Positions 16,926 to 26,112 are shown, numbered from the stretch's first letter. The stretch is DNA of 64,000 bases from JTS-AC122 sp050246015 (GCA_050246015.1 JBFWWU010000016.1:1-64000); one strand, 5' to 3'. Translations and numbers: made by a program. The notes: generated from the letters alone by a model not told the origin.

Positions 16926-19580
16926 ATGCTCCGCATCAACGTCAGTGTCACGCCCGGTGCCGCGAAGCGGTACTACGTCTCGGGACTCGCCGGCAGTGAC
17001 TACTACGCCGAGGGCTTCGAAACCATCGCGGAGTGGGGCGGGACGCTCTCCCTGCCGGAAGCGACCGACGCCCCCGGTGGCGTGCCGCGGCTCGGCCTGC
17101 AGGGAACAGTCAAGCGAGAGCAGTTCGACCGGCTCTGCCACAACCTCCACCCATCCTCCGACTCACAGCTCACGCCCCGCACCAAGTCGAACCGGCGCGT
17201 CGGGTACGACCTGACCTTCAGCGTCCCGAAGACCCTCTCGGTCCTGTATGTGGTGACCGGGGACACGAGAATCCTCAAGGCGTTCCGCACGGCCATCGCC
17301 AAGGTGATGCGGGAGATCGAGCGGAGCGTGCAGACCCGCATCCGCGTGAACGGCCAGTCGACCGACCGCGTCACCGGGAACCTCCTCTACGCCGAGTTCG
17401 TGCACTTCACGAGCCGGCCGGTCGACGGCGTCCCGGACCCGCACCTCCACGCCCACTGCTTCACGTTCAATCTGACGTACGACACGGTCGAGGAGCGTTT
17501 CAAGGCGATGCAGTTCGGGGCGATCAAGGAACGGGCCCCGTACTTCGAGGCGCTCTTCCACTCGGAGCTCGCCCGCGAACTCCGCTACCTCGGCTTCGCG
17601 ATCGAAGTCGGCCCCAAGGGCTGGGAACTGGCCGGCATGCCGGCGGGGACCGTCGAGCGGTTCTCCCGGCGGACGGCCGAGATCGAGGAGGTGGCGGCCC
17701 GTCGCGGTATCACCAACGCCGCGCAGAAGGCCAAGCTCGGAGCCATCACGCGGCGTTCCAAGGAAGAGGCGCTCTCGCAGGACGCAATCCGGAGCGACTG
17801 GCTCCGCCGGCTGACCGTGGACGAGCTCCGGCAGATCCGCTCCCTTCCCGCGGGCGACCGCGGCCGGGAAACGGGAGGCGTCGAAGCACCGAGCCCCGCC
17901 TACCCCGGGTGGATGGGACCACAGATCGCGGCGGCCGCCGCCGTCCGGCACGCCGTGGACCGCTCGCTCAGGCACTCGGCGCTCGCTCCCGAATGGGCCT
18001 TCGTCGCCACCGCGCTCCGCCACAACCCCGGCGCGTGCGACCTCGCCGCGATCGAGGCCGAGTACATCAACCACGGCGTCATCCCGCGGGAGCTCAACGG
18101 CCGGAGATACGTGACCACGAAGCGGGCGATCGACGAGGAGCGGATGCTCGTGGAACGTCTGCGTGCCGCCCAAGGTGCCCTCACGCTTGTCGAGGGTGTG
18201 GGAGGCACCGGCAAGACCCTCGGTGCGTTCGGAACATCGAAGCACATCGACCACACGAGGAAGGTCATCGCGCTGGGAACAACGGCGGCCTCCCGGGAGG
18301 CCCTGGAGAAGGCCGGGTTCAAGGACCCGACGACGGTGAGCCGGTTCCTCGTCGACCGCTCGCTGCGCCGCGGCGCAGCGATGGCGACGATCTGGGTGGA
18401 CCACGCGACCGAGCTCACGATGCGGCAGGCGAACCTGCTCCTGAAGCACGCGGGCCGCTACCGCTGTGACCTCGTCTGGGGGTACGACGTCAACTTCCTG
18501 GGCTCGCCGATGCGGGGCTCCCCGGTCCGGATCGCCCGTCGTGAACCGAGCGTGCCGACCGTCTACCTCGACGAGCTCCGGCGCCCCAAGGGCGAGCTCG
18601 CCCGGGCACTGACCGCGCTCAAAGAAGGGAGCGTCTCCGGCCTGAAGGAGCTGAAGGACAAGGGTTACATCCACCAGAGCTCCCGCGCCGACCTCGTCGC
18701 CGACGCCGCGTTCAAGTGGGTCTTCTCGTCCGAGCGAGACTCGACCATGGTGCTGGCCGCGACCGAGGCGCTGGCCAAGGAGACCACGAAGGAGATCCGG
18801 CGCCACCTGCTGGCGCGGGGAGACATCCGTCGGCAGCGCAACCACACCCAGCTCGTGGCGGTGCCCGGCAGCCCCGACGACCGCGCTAACGCCGACTTCT
18901 ACAAGCCCGGTCAGATCGTCCAGTTCTCGCGAGCCTGGGTCGGCTTCAGATCCGGAAGCCGGTGGAAGGTGATCGGCCGCAACGCCTTGGGCCACGTGTT
19001 AGTGAGGAGCGGTCTCACCTTCAAGGCGCTGCCGCTCAAGCGGAGCGACCGGTTCCAGGTCTTCGAGCAGCGCCGGATGAACATCGCGGTCGGGGACATG
19101 GTGCGGCTCACCCGCGGCGTCCGCGCCCAGTCGCAGGTCGCCCGGGTCATCGCGTCGGTCACCCACGGCCGCATCAAGCCGACACGCCACCTGCACGCCG
19201 GGGTCTGCCACCGCATCACAGGGTTCACGCTCTCGGGCGACATCAAACTCTCGAACGGGTCGATCCTCCCGCGCGACTTCGGCCACATCACGCACGGCTA
19301 CTGCCAGACGATCCGTGCCGCGGTCGGGCTCAACGCCGACCACGTGATCCTGATCCACCCCGCCGACGACAAGCGACCGCAGGCCGCCGGCTGGCTCTTC
19401 TCGGGCCTCTCGCGCGGCACCAAGTCGACGCAGATCTTCACCGACGACACCAAAGCGCTCTTCGAGCAGGTGGCCCGCGACCTGGAGCGGCGGGCGGTCC
19501 GCTCCGCGGGCGCGGTACGCACGCCCGCTGCCGAACTGGAGCCCCGTCGCCCGCACGGAGATCACCACCGCGATCGATAG
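16926..19580 (+). CDS. MobF/TrwC-type relaxase with degenerate helicase domain
   Basis: 884 residues; ATG at 16926 after a GGAGG site. The relaxase domain has paired tyrosines near the N-terminus (Y16/Y17 and Y26/Y27) and the metal-binding H173-L-H175-A-H177 in DPHLHAHCF. These enzymes nick oriT and lead the strand into the recipient. A helicase-like domain follows, with Walker A GVGGTGKT (residues 424-431). Its later motifs are unusual: the Walker B DEAS region reads WVDHATELT, and the GDxxQL motif region reads WGYDVNFLGSP. The strand transfer head looks intact while helicase activity is doubtful. It heads the mobilisation operon. At 884 residues it is shorter than TrwC (about 970) and much shorter than TraI. 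Confidence 0.9.
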   Translation: MLRINVSVTPGAAKRYYVSGLAGSDYYAEGFETIAEWGGTLSLPEATDAPGGVPRLGLQGTVKREQFDRLCHNLHPSSDSQLTPRTKSNRRVGYDLTFSVPKTLSVLYVVTGDTRILKAFRTAIAKVMREIERSVQTRIRVNGQSTDRVTGNLLYAEFVHFTSRPVDGVPDPHLHAHCFTFNLTYDTVEERFKAMQFGAIKERAPYFEALFHSELARELRYLGFAIEVGPKGWELAGMPAGTVERFSRRTAEIEEVAARRGITNAAQKAKLGAITRRSKEEALSQDAIRSDWLRRLTVDELRQIRSLPAGDRGRETGGVEAPSPAYPGWMGPQIAAAAAVRHAVDRSLRHSALAPEWAFVATALRHNPGACDLAAIEAEYINHGVIPRELNGRRYVTTKRAIDEERMLVERLRAAQGALTLVEGVGGTGKTLGAFGTSKHIDHTRKVIALGTTAASREALEKAGFKDPTTVSRFLVDRSLRRGAAMATIWVDHATELTMRQANLLLKHAGRYRCDLVWGYDVNFLGSPMRGSPVRIARREPSVPTVYLDELRRPKGELARALTALKEGSVSGLKELKDKGYIHQSSRADLVADAAFKWVFSSERDSTMVLAATEALAKETTKEIRRHLLARGDIRRQRNHTQLVAVPGSPDDRANADFYKPGQIVQFSRAWVGFRSGSRWKVIGRNALGHVLVRSGLTFKALPLKRSDRFQVFEQRRMNIAVGDMVRLTRGVRAQSQVARVIASVTHGRIKPTRHLHAGVCHRITGFTLSGDIKLSNGSILPRDFGHITHGYCQTIRAAVGLNADHVILIHPADDKRPQAAGWLFSGLSRGTKSTQIFTDDTKALFEQVARDLERRAVRSAGAVRTPAAELEPRRPHGDHHRDR

Positions 19581-19592
19581 GAGGAATGGACC

Positions 19593-20018
19593 ATGGCAGC
19601 ATCATGGTGGGACAAGTACCTGCAGGATGGGCTGGGCGAGTGCGCCGGCCCGCATCGAGCCGACGACGCGAGTGCAAGCCCCTCGACGCTCGACCTTCAG
19701 CTCCATGCGAGCGACCGGCGGGCGTTCATGTACTCACAGCTCCTCTGGACGCTCTACCGGGAGCGGGAACAGAACGACCTGATCCAGCTCCACTTCTCCA
19801 CCCACACCGTGGACGTGGTCGGGCTCCGGCTCGGCGCCGTCTACGAGGCCCTGCTTCGCCGCGAAGTGGCGTCGCTCCGCGTGGTTGACGAGCGGTATCT
19901 GGACCCCGAAAGCCGCGCGCCCGCGGTGACCCGGATCGAGATCGCGCCCAGCTCTCGCGGCCCCGCCATCCCCGAAGTGCCCCTCGACTTCACCGACGAC
20001 AACGAACGGGCGGAGTGA
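19593..20018 (+). CDS. Hypothetical protein of the mobilisation operon
   Basis: 141 residues, starting at an ATG preceded by AGGAGGAATGG, 12 bp after the relaxase stop. It has no signal peptide or membrane segment. The centre (RAFMYSQLLWTLYREREQND) is a long helix, followed by a strand-rich part and an acidic tail. I recognise no family. Tight spacing to the relaxase and to the coupling protein suggests an accessory role in DNA processing, such as an oriT-binding partner, but nothing in the sequence proves it. Confidence 0.6.
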   Translation: MAASWWDKYLQDGLGECAGPHRADDASASPSTLDLQLHASDRRAFMYSQLLWTLYREREQNDLIQLHFSTHTVDVVGLRLGAVYEALLRREVASLRVVDERYLDPESRAPAVTRIEIAPSSRGPAIPEVPLDFTDDNERAE

Positions 20019-20044
20019 CCGCTCCGCTCAGAAAGGACTCGACG

Positions 20045-21541
20045 ATGTACATCACCACCGGCAGCTTCCCCTCGAACGACTTCATCCTGTGTGAGTTCGG
20101 ACCAAGCCGAGTGCCTTGGCGGATCGGGGATGCTATCGAGGGAGTACAGATCATCGGAGCGACCGGGTCCGGCAAGACCTCCGGCAGCGGCGCCACGCTC
20201 GCCCGCGCGTTCCTCGAACGCGCGCGGGGGTTCATGGGCGGTCTCGTGCTCACCGCCAAGCATGGCGAGACCGACCTGTGGCGGCGCTATGCGACCGAAA
20301 CTGGTCGATCCGACGACCTCATCATCTTCAGCCCGCGGAGCGGCCACCGCTTCAACTTCCTCGAGTACGAGCTCCAGCGGAGCGAGGAGCAGGGTGGGGG
20401 ACTCACACAGAACCTCGTCTCGCTCTTCCTGAACGGGCTCACCGCGGGCGACTCGGTCGTGTCGAGCTCTGACCCGTACTGGAACGATGCGCTCCGCGAG
20501 CTGCTCACACACGTCGTCGACCTCGTCGTGATGGGCTCACGGTCCACGGGCACCGCGGACCGTCCGTCGCTCGCCCTCGCGGACATCGTCCGCACGGTCC
20601 GCACCGCGCCGCAGCGAACCGCTGAAGTCGGCTCCCGCCAGTGGCGGGCCGACTCCTGGTGCTGGCAGCACATCGAGCGCGCCATCGGCCGGGCCAAGGA
20701 GAAGCGTCTCCACCCGGTCCCGGCTCAGAACGCGGCCCGCGAGGCCGACCTGCAGCAGACCGTCGAGTACTGGCTCAACGACTTCCCGCGTCTCTCCGAG
20801 CGCACGCGGAGCATCGTGGTGAGCTCCCTCACCTCGAAGCTCGCGGGGCTCCTCCGGAGCCCGCTCCGCGAGGTCTTCAGCTCGCCGCGCGGCATCAGCG
20901 ACGAGGTCCGGCCGGAGGCCACGTTCGCGGGCAAGATCATCGTGCTCGACTTCCCCGTCAAGGACTTCGGCGAGGTCGGCCGCTTCGCCCAAGTGCTCTA
21001 CAAGACCATCTGGCAGCGGGCGGTCGAGCAGCGCCGCGATACATCGCGGGTCGTCTTCCTCTGGGCCGACGAGTCGCAGTACTTCGTCACGGGCGAGGAC
21101 ATGCAGTTCCAGCAGACGGCCCGCAGCCAGCGAGCCGCGACCGTCTACCTCACCCAGAACCTGCCCAACTACTACGCGATGATCGGCGGGCGGAACCCGA
21201 AGGCCGCGGCCGACAGCCTGCTCGGGAATCTCGCCACCAAGATCCTGCACGCGAACGCCGACCCGACCACGAACGAGTGGGCCCAGCGCCTCGTTGGCGT
21301 CCGGTCCGAGACAAAGCTCTCGTTCAGCTCGGGCACGCAGGACGGCCAGACCACGGTGAGCCGCGGGGAGCACCAGGCACTCAAAGTCCAGACGCTGCTC
21401 TCACTCCCAACCGGCCGCGGGGCTGACGGCGCCATCGGCGCGGTCATCGTCCGAAGCGGCCCGGAGTGGAGCGGCGGCACCAACGCATACGTCATTCATC
21501 GCTTCACCCGGGCCGGCGTGTCGCCGGCCACGGGCCAGTAA
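20045..21541 (+). CDS. VirD4/TraD-like coupling ATPase
   Basis: 498 residues from the ATG at 20045, with GAAAGGA upstream. Walker A is IGATGSGKTSG; Walker B is VVFLWADESQYFV, followed by a sensor-like region TVYLTQNLPNYYAMIGG. This matches the TraD/TraG/VirD4 motor domain that links the relaxosome to a type IV channel. Unlike classical VirD4 it has no N-terminal membrane helices. Those could be supplied by the following membrane protein genes. It sits directly downstream of the relaxase and is the more likely true coupling protein of the two VirD4-like ATPases in the element. Confidence 0.85.
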   Translation: MYITTGSFPSNDFILCEFGPSRVPWRIGDAIEGVQIIGATGSGKTSGSGATLARAFLERARGFMGGLVLTAKHGETDLWRRYATETGRSDDLIIFSPRSGHRFNFLEYELQRSEEQGGGLTQNLVSLFLNGLTAGDSVVSSSDPYWNDALRELLTHVVDLVVMGSRSTGTADRPSLALADIVRTVRTAPQRTAEVGSRQWRADSWCWQHIERAIGRAKEKRLHPVPAQNAAREADLQQTVEYWLNDFPRLSERTRSIVVSSLTSKLAGLLRSPLREVFSSPRGISDEVRPEATFAGKIIVLDFPVKDFGEVGRFAQVLYKTIWQRAVEQRRDTSRVVFLWADESQYFVTGEDMQFQQTARSQRAATVYLTQNLPNYYAMIGGRNPKAAADSLLGNLATKILHANADPTTNEWAQRLVGVRSETKLSFSSGTQDGQTTVSRGEHQALKVQTLLSLPTGRGADGAIGAVIVRSGPEWSGGTNAYVIHRFTRAGVSPATGQ

Positions 21542-21567
21542 GCACATCACCTCGAAGGAGTTCAGCA

Positions 21568-22077
21568 ATGAATCAGGTTACCGAAGCCCTCGTTCTCCAC
21601 GCCGCACCGGCCGCGGCCCTTCTGGCCGGCGGGATGCTCATCACCTCGAACGTCTTCTACCCCATCACGCACCGGGTCGCCCGGGCCGTGAGCTACCGCT
21701 CGCTCGCGAAGTCCAACAACATCCTCTACCGCTGGACCCACTACACCGCGGCCGCGCTCGCGGTCCTCATCGCGGTCTCGCCCGTCCTGCCGCGGTTCAC
21801 GCCCTCGATCGTGTCCCGGTGGGTGAACGAGTACGCGAAGATCATCCCCGGGAGCGACTTCCCGTCGCTCGGACGCTCGGACCCGTGGCTCGCGCTCGGC
21901 GCCGTTGCCATCGGGTTCATCGTGGCGATCCTCCTCACGAAGGTCCTGGAGCCCCAGTACGACGAGGCGTGGATGCACCGCATCGCGACCTCGGTCCGGT
22001 CACGGTGCGCCGCGATCTCCGCCGTGCTCGTTGCGGGTGTCGCCGTCGTGATCCTCGCCGGAGGAGGACACCCGTGA
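21568..22077 (+). CDS. Membrane protein of the mobilisation operon
   Basis: 169 residues, ATG after AAGGAG. Four likely transmembrane helices: AAPAAALLAGGMLITSNVFY, YTAAALAVLIAVSPVLP, LALGAVAIGFIVAILL and ISAVLVAGVAVVILAG. It ends in a GTGA overlap with the next gene. No known family. As the coupling ATPase upstream lacks its own membrane anchor, this protein is a candidate membrane partner, by position only. Confidence 0.7.
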   Translation: MNQVTEALVLHAAPAAALLAGGMLITSNVFYPITHRVARAVSYRSLAKSNNILYRWTHYTAAALAVLIAVSPVLPRFTPSIVSRWVNEYAKIIPGSDFPSLGRSDPWLALGAVAIGFIVAILLTKVLEPQYDEAWMHRIATSVRSRCAAISAVLVAGVAVVILAGGGHP

Positions 22078-22868
22078 AGACCTTCGACAACGCACGCGAC
22101 GAGCTCTGGGACCGGTTCTTCGCCGAATCCGCCGCCGCCATCGGAACCAACGAGCCCCTGCCGGTCCAGCCGCCGCACGCTGTCCCGATCTACGACTTCC
22201 GCAAGAAGGTGCTCTACATGCCGGTGCCCGGGCGGGCGTTCGCCCTGCCCGTCTTCATCCGACTCATCGGTACCGCGCTCCGTCACCTTCTCGCCTGTCC
22301 CTCCATCGCCGTTGGGTACGCGGTGAACCCCGACACGCTCACTCCCGGCGGGACGGGAACGGCGATCGCCGTCTGGTGCCGCCCGAGCCGCGACACCCGC
22401 GTTCTCGTCTGCACCTCCGTCCACAGCCTCGGGAACGTCTACGCCGTCTCTGTGGGCCACGTGGTCCTCTGGCGTCAGGCGTGGATGGACCGACACCTCA
22501 GCTCCGCGGGCGAGACCACGCCGAGCTGGTGGCTCACGCTCGCCGAGCACTACAACGACCACTTCGACCCCCGCTCCGGTCTCTACGGCGAGGTCCGCGA
22601 GCAGGTGCAGGAGGGGAAGCGCTACTTCGGCGAGCGCTCGGTCTTCGGCCGCCGCCGCTGCCACCAGCACGGCCCCATCGAGAGCTTCATCTACGTCGGG
22701 GAGAAGACCAACTCGCTCTTTCACTTCACCGCCGAGGACCAGATCGCCCAGGCGCTCCCGGTCCTCTCCGGTGTCCTCGAAGCCACATCGACCGTTCTCG
22801 CCCTCGTCCAGTCAGGGCTGGAGGGGGATATCCGCACGCTCACCTCAGAAACAAGGAGTTTCGCATGA
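22074..22868 (+). CDS. Hypothetical protein of the mobilisation operon
   Basis: 264 residues, GTG start overlapping the previous stop (GTGA), with GGAGGA upstream. A hydrophobic stretch (FALPVFIRLIGTALRHLLAC) lies near residues 56-75. The middle is strand-rich (TAIAVWCRPSRDTRVLVC) and the C-terminus helical. A cluster of basic and His residues (GRRRCHQHGP) is near residue 200. I recognise no family. Translational coupling on both sides ties it to the operon. Confidence 0.6.
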   Translation: MKTFDNARDELWDRFFAESAAAIGTNEPLPVQPPHAVPIYDFRKKVLYMPVPGRAFALPVFIRLIGTALRHLLACPSIAVGYAVNPDTLTPGGTGTAIAVWCRPSRDTRVLVCTSVHSLGNVYAVSVGHVVLWRQAWMDRHLSSAGETTPSWWLTLAEHYNDHFDPRSGLYGEVREQVQEGKRYFGERSVFGRRRCHQHGPIESFIYVGEKTNSLFHFTAEDQIAQALPVLSGVLEATSTVLALVQSGLEGDIRTLTSETRSFA

Positions 22869-23803
22869 ACCCGTTCAAGAACCTGTCCACCAACGTCGCC
22901 TTCGTCGCCGCCGGGATGCTCGTCGTCTGCGGAGGCATCGCCGCGCTCAGAGTGGCGGTCCACGAGGAGCCGTCCCGCTGGGAATGGCTGCCGCAGTCCG
23001 TCGCGACGAGCGCCCGCGCTGCGCAGCTCTCCCCGGAGGACCGGGAGAGCATCCGCGTGCAGCTCGACCAGCTCTCGGGCACCCTCGGGGACCTCACCGC
23101 GCTCGCGGCGGCCACGAAGGCACGGCGGGAAGCGGCACTCGCCGACCTGGCCGTCCGCGCGCCCGGCGCCCTGCCCGACGCGCCCGAAGTCCGCGACGCG
23201 GTCTCTGTGGTCCGTGACGCCGCTGCGCTCGACCGCCTCACTGACGCGGACGAGCTGGGCTTCGCCCGGCTCCAGCTCTCCGAACTCCGGGCCGATGTCG
23301 CGGACGCCCGGGAGCGGCTGCCCCGTGACGCGTTCGGCCCCCGCGAGCTTCGCGCGATGGACGCCGCCGTCCGCCGCGTGAACGAGGCCATCCCGGTGCT
23401 CGACCGCTACAACGCGGCGCTCGACACGCTCGGGTCCTTCGTCCGTGAGTCCATCACCCGAGCCGGGGACCCCGCGCTCGCGGCGAAGATCGACGCGTGG
23501 CTCGGCCGCGAGACCAAGGTATCCCCGCCCGCGGCGCCGGCGCCCGCGTGGCAGTGGGCGACACCGTCCGCAGAGCTCTACCGCCGCACCTCGCTCATCA
23601 TCGGCTTCGACGACGCCCGCTACCCCATTCAGCGCCTTGAGCCGGTTCATGTCTCCGACCCCGCGCTCGCGGGTGTGCTCAGCGACCCGCACCACTCCGG
23701 GTCATCCATCGCCATGGCCGCTCTGTCGGTGCTGTTCGTCCTGAGCGTTGCGTCCCGCATGCCACTCCCGCAACCGGCGAAGCCCGCCCGTCCGCAGCAA
23801 TAG
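22865..23803 (+). CDS. Membrane-anchored coiled-coil protein of the mobilisation operon
   Basis: 312 residues, start overlapping the previous stop (ATGA). One N-terminal transmembrane helix (VAFVAAGMLVVCGGIAAL) is followed by a long Ala/Arg/Asp/Glu-rich helical region (residues about 55-190) consistent with coiled coil, then a globular part and a second hydrophobic helix near the end (SSIAMAALSVLFVLSVA). A two-helix topology with a periplasmic coiled coil resembles scaffold proteins, but no family is recognised. It is the last gene of the relaxase operon; the next gene follows after 260 bp. Confidence 0.6.
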   Translation: MNPFKNLSTNVAFVAAGMLVVCGGIAALRVAVHEEPSRWEWLPQSVATSARAAQLSPEDRESIRVQLDQLSGTLGDLTALAAATKARREAALADLAVRAPGALPDAPEVRDAVSVVRDAAALDRLTDADELGFARLQLSELRADVADARERLPRDAFGPRELRAMDAAVRRVNEAIPVLDRYNAALDTLGSFVRESITRAGDPALAAKIDAWLGRETKVSPPAAPAPAWQWATPSAELYRRTSLIIGFDDARYPIQRLEPVHVSDPALAGVLSDPHHSGSSIAMAALSVLFVLSVASRMPLPQPAKPARPQQ

Positions 23804-24001
23804 CCGGGACCGCGCCGCCCCCGGGGCTGTGGGTCTACGCCCAGCTCCGCGTGGGACCGCTCCGGGCACACCGCGTCGCCGCCGTGCTGGCCGCCTTCCG
23901 GGCCGGCACGGCGGCGCGCCGGCCTTGGGGGCCGTCACGCCCCGTGCGCGAACCGCCCTCCAGGCAGCCCGCCGCGGCTGCCCTCCGCTTCGTTTGCCGT
24001 C

Positions 24002-24047
24002 GTTCCGGGTGTGTCCCCGCCCGCGTGAGGGGAACACACCCCGGAAC
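24002..24047 (+). promoter_or_regulatory. Strong hairpin in the leader of the ArdC-like gene
   Basis: Left arm GTTCCGGGTGTGTCCCC pairs with right arm GGGGAACACACCCCGGAAC, with two one-base bulges and a 10-nt loop. It ends 16 nt before the start codon, so it includes or masks the region just upstream of the ribosome site. No T-run follows. Confidence 0.6.
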
Positions 24048-24063
24048 AACGGAGAAACGACCC

Positions 24064-24909
24064 ATGAACGCGGAGCAGGCACGCAAACTCACAACTGAAT
24101 CGCTGCAGGCGCTCGCCGCCGACCTCGAAGCCGGCCGGAGCGAATCGCTCACCCGGTACCTGTCGGTGATGGCCCGGTTCCACCGCTACAGCTTCGGGAA
24201 CTGCCTCCTCATCCTCTGCCAGCGGCCCACCGCGACGCAAGTCGCCGGGTTCCACGCGTGGCTCCGGCTCGGGCGGCACGTCCGCCGCGGCGAACGCGGG
24301 ATCGCGATCATCGCGCCCATGCGGATCACCAGGCGTCAGGACGCTGACGGTGACGACAAGGCGGCGACCGTCCTCCGTTTCCGCGTGGTGTACGTCTTCG
24401 ATGTCGAGCAGACCGACGGCGACCCGCTCCCGGAGCTCGCCCGCGCCGAGGGCGACCCGCGCGAGGCGACCGAGCGGCTCCGGGCGTTCGTGACCGCCCG
24501 CGGCGTGACGCTCCGGTACGCGAGCGACGAGCTCGGCGGTGCGCTCGGGCTCACGAACGGCAAGGAGATCATCGTCCGCGAGGGGCTCAGCGCCGCCGAG
24601 GAGTTCACGACACTCGCGCACGAGGTGGCCCACACGATGCTCCACTTCGGCGAGAATCGCGCCGGGTCGCGAACGGTCCGCGAGCTCGAAGCCGAAGCGG
24701 TCTCCTGCGTCGTGTCCGAGGCTGTCGGGCTCTCCGCCCGCGAGGCCGCCCGCAGCTACATCCAGCTCTACCAGGGCGACGCCGACTCACTCGCCGCGTC
24801 GCTCGAACGCATCCAGACGGCCGCGGCCGAGATCCTCTCGGCGGTGCTGGACGACGCCGGCGGGTCCACCACCGACCCGACCGCCGCCGAGCACGCCGAC
24901 GCCGGGTGA
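24064..24909 (+). CDS. ArdC-like antirestriction protein
   Basis: 281 residues. The N-terminal region fits the ArdC ssDNA-binding domain: LTRYLSVMARFHRYSFGNCL, then TQVAGFHAWLRLGRHVRRGE. The C-terminal part carries a metallopeptidase-like zinc motif HEVAH (in LAHEVAHTMLHFGE) with a downstream acidic helix. ArdC proteins protect incoming single-stranded plasmid DNA from restriction in a new host. Its place next to the mobilisation block fits that role. The strong hairpin just upstream suggests special control. The last 20 residues (Gly/Ser/Thr/Asp) are probably disordered. Confidence 0.85.
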   Translation: MNAEQARKLTTESLQALAADLEAGRSESLTRYLSVMARFHRYSFGNCLLILCQRPTATQVAGFHAWLRLGRHVRRGERGIAIIAPMRITRRQDADGDDKAATVLRFRVVYVFDVEQTDGDPLPELARAEGDPREATERLRAFVTARGVTLRYASDELGGALGLTNGKEIIVREGLSAAEEFTTLAHEVAHTMLHFGENRAGSRTVRELEAEAVSCVVSEAVGLSAREAARSYIQLYQGDADSLAASLERIQTAAAEILSAVLDDAGGSTTDPTAAEHADAG

Positions 24910-25107
24910 CCGCCCGGTCCCCGTGGCGCCGATGCTCCTCCCGTACGGCCGCTCGGTTCTCTTCTGGTTTGTCCTGCCAGACCGCCCGAGGTCCTCGCGC
25001 TCCGGTTGCGGGCCGCAAGGGACGCGCCCTCGCCAGGCTCCGTCACGCCCTTGGCTCTGGCCCCGCTGCCCTGCGCCCGCGGCGGACCCCGGGCTTCAGG
25101 TCTCCGC

Positions 25108-25154
25108 TTGAGGCATGTGCTCCGTGTCCTTGTGAACGGAATCACACGCCTCAA
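25108..25154 (+). promoter_or_regulatory. Hairpin in the leader of the 78-residue gene
   Basis: TTGAGGC (25108-25114) pairs with GCCTCAA (25148-25154), and TGTG with CACA further in. It ends 16 nt before the start codon, exactly as far as the hairpin of the ArdC-like gene, although the sequences differ. Confidence 0.45.
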
Positions 25155-25170
25155 ACCAAGGAGACCCGAC

Positions 25171-25407
25171 ATGGCAGGAAACAAGCCCGTTCACGAGATC
25201 AGGATCGGCCGCATCAAGGCGAGCATCTGGGCCAACGAGATTCAGGGCGGCGGCACCCGCCACAGCGTCACGGTCCGGCGGCTCTACAAGGACGAGTCGG
25301 GGTGGAAGTCCACCGACAGCTTCGACCGGGACGACCTCCCGCTCGTCGAGAAGGTCGCTGACCGCGCCCTCCTCTGGATCTTCGAGCAGTCGCAGCGCAG
25401 CGAGTGA
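25171..25407 (+). CDS. Small element-associated protein of unknown function
   Basis: 78 residues, ATG after CAAGGAGACC. The sequence is strand-rich: HEIRIGRIKASIWANE, then TRHSVTVRRLYKDESGWKST, then DRDDLPLVEKVADRALLWIF. From memory, very similar short proteins occur in planctomycete mobile elements, without known function. A single-domain fold of about four strands and one helix is likely. It is followed by a strong hairpin terminator and preceded by a leader hairpin. Confidence 0.7.
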   Translation: MAGNKPVHEIRIGRIKASIWANEIQGGGTRHSVTVRRLYKDESGWKSTDSFDRDDLPLVEKVADRALLWIFEQSQRSE

Positions 25408-25417
25408 AAAGACAGCG

Positions 25418-25449
25418 ACGCCCCGGCTGTGCCGTTCCAGCCGGGGCGT
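25418..25449 (+). terminator. Hairpin terminator after the 78-residue gene
   Basis: A perfect 12-bp stem (ACGCCCCGGCTG / CAGCCGGGGCGT) with an 8-nt loop, 10 bp after the stop codon. Only a weak T-rich stretch follows. It may also serve the convergent gene on the other strand, whose stop is 10 bp further on. Confidence 0.7.
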
Positions 25450-25458
25450 TCGCGTGTT

Positions 25459-26112
25459 CTAGGCCGTGATGTCATCGCTTACGACGCGGGCGACCTCCGC
25501 TTCTGGGGCTTGAGCTTCGGCCGCGTGGTTTGCGGCCTGGCTTTCCCGAGCACCGGCTTCTTTGGGGTGCGGGGCATCGGGCCTTCGTGGTGACCTGTTC
25601 CGTTCGTCATCGCAGAACTCGCTTTCTCCCAGCAGCAATGCTGAGCGGGAATAGAACTTCCGCAGAGCGTCACGCGCGCCCGCGGCAAAGACCCCGGCAA
25701 GAAGGACGACGGCGACATCGAGCCACGCCGACCCGGCGCCCGTCGAGCGGAGCGCCGTGTAGGAGGCGACGCCGGCGACCAGCGTGTTCGCGTAAAACTG
25801 GTAGTACTGGTAGTGGAACTCGTTCAGGCGGTCGAAGGCTTCGAGCCGCCCGGGGAGTTGCGAAAAGTCGAGGTTGGGACGCCTGACTCCCGATGCGTGG
25901 AGGATGGTGTCCACGACCGCCCACCGCACCGCGCTCGCCGTCATCCCGGCGGCGACCGACGAGATGAGCACGAAGAGCATCCCGGCGGCCGAGGGCTCCA
26001 TGAGCCAGCCGGCCAGCGGCCGCACGAAAAGGCTCAGGCCCCCGAGCGCAACGAAGCCCGGGATGAGATATGAGATGACGAGCCCGAAGTTCCGGGCTGA
26101 AAGTTCGCTCAA
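25459..26112 (-). CDS. Membrane protein of unknown function
   Basis: About 217 residues if it starts at the TTG at 26112, which has GGGGA just upstream and begins LSELSARNFGLVISYLIPGF. A longer reading from 26205 would overlap the control region of the XRE gene and adds an unconvincing Pro/Arg-rich leader. Predicted membrane helices: GLVISYLIPGFVALGGLSLF, AAGMLFVLISSVAAGMTASA, a paired region around YQFYANTLVAGVASY, and LDVAVVLLAGVFAAGARDAL. The charged C-terminal 60 residues are probably cytosolic and disordered. It is divergent from the XRE regulator. No family recognised. Confidence 0.6.
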   Translation of the reverse strand: MSELSARNFGLVISYLIPGFVALGGLSLFVRPLAGWLMEPSAAGMLFVLISSVAAGMTASAVRWAVVDTILHASGVRRPNLDFSQLPGRLEAFDRLNEFHYQYYQFYANTLVAGVASYTALRSTGAGSAWLDVAVVLLAGVFAAGARDALRKFYSRSALLLGESEFCDDERNRSPRRPDAPHPKEAGARESQAANHAAEAQAPEAEVARVVSDDITA

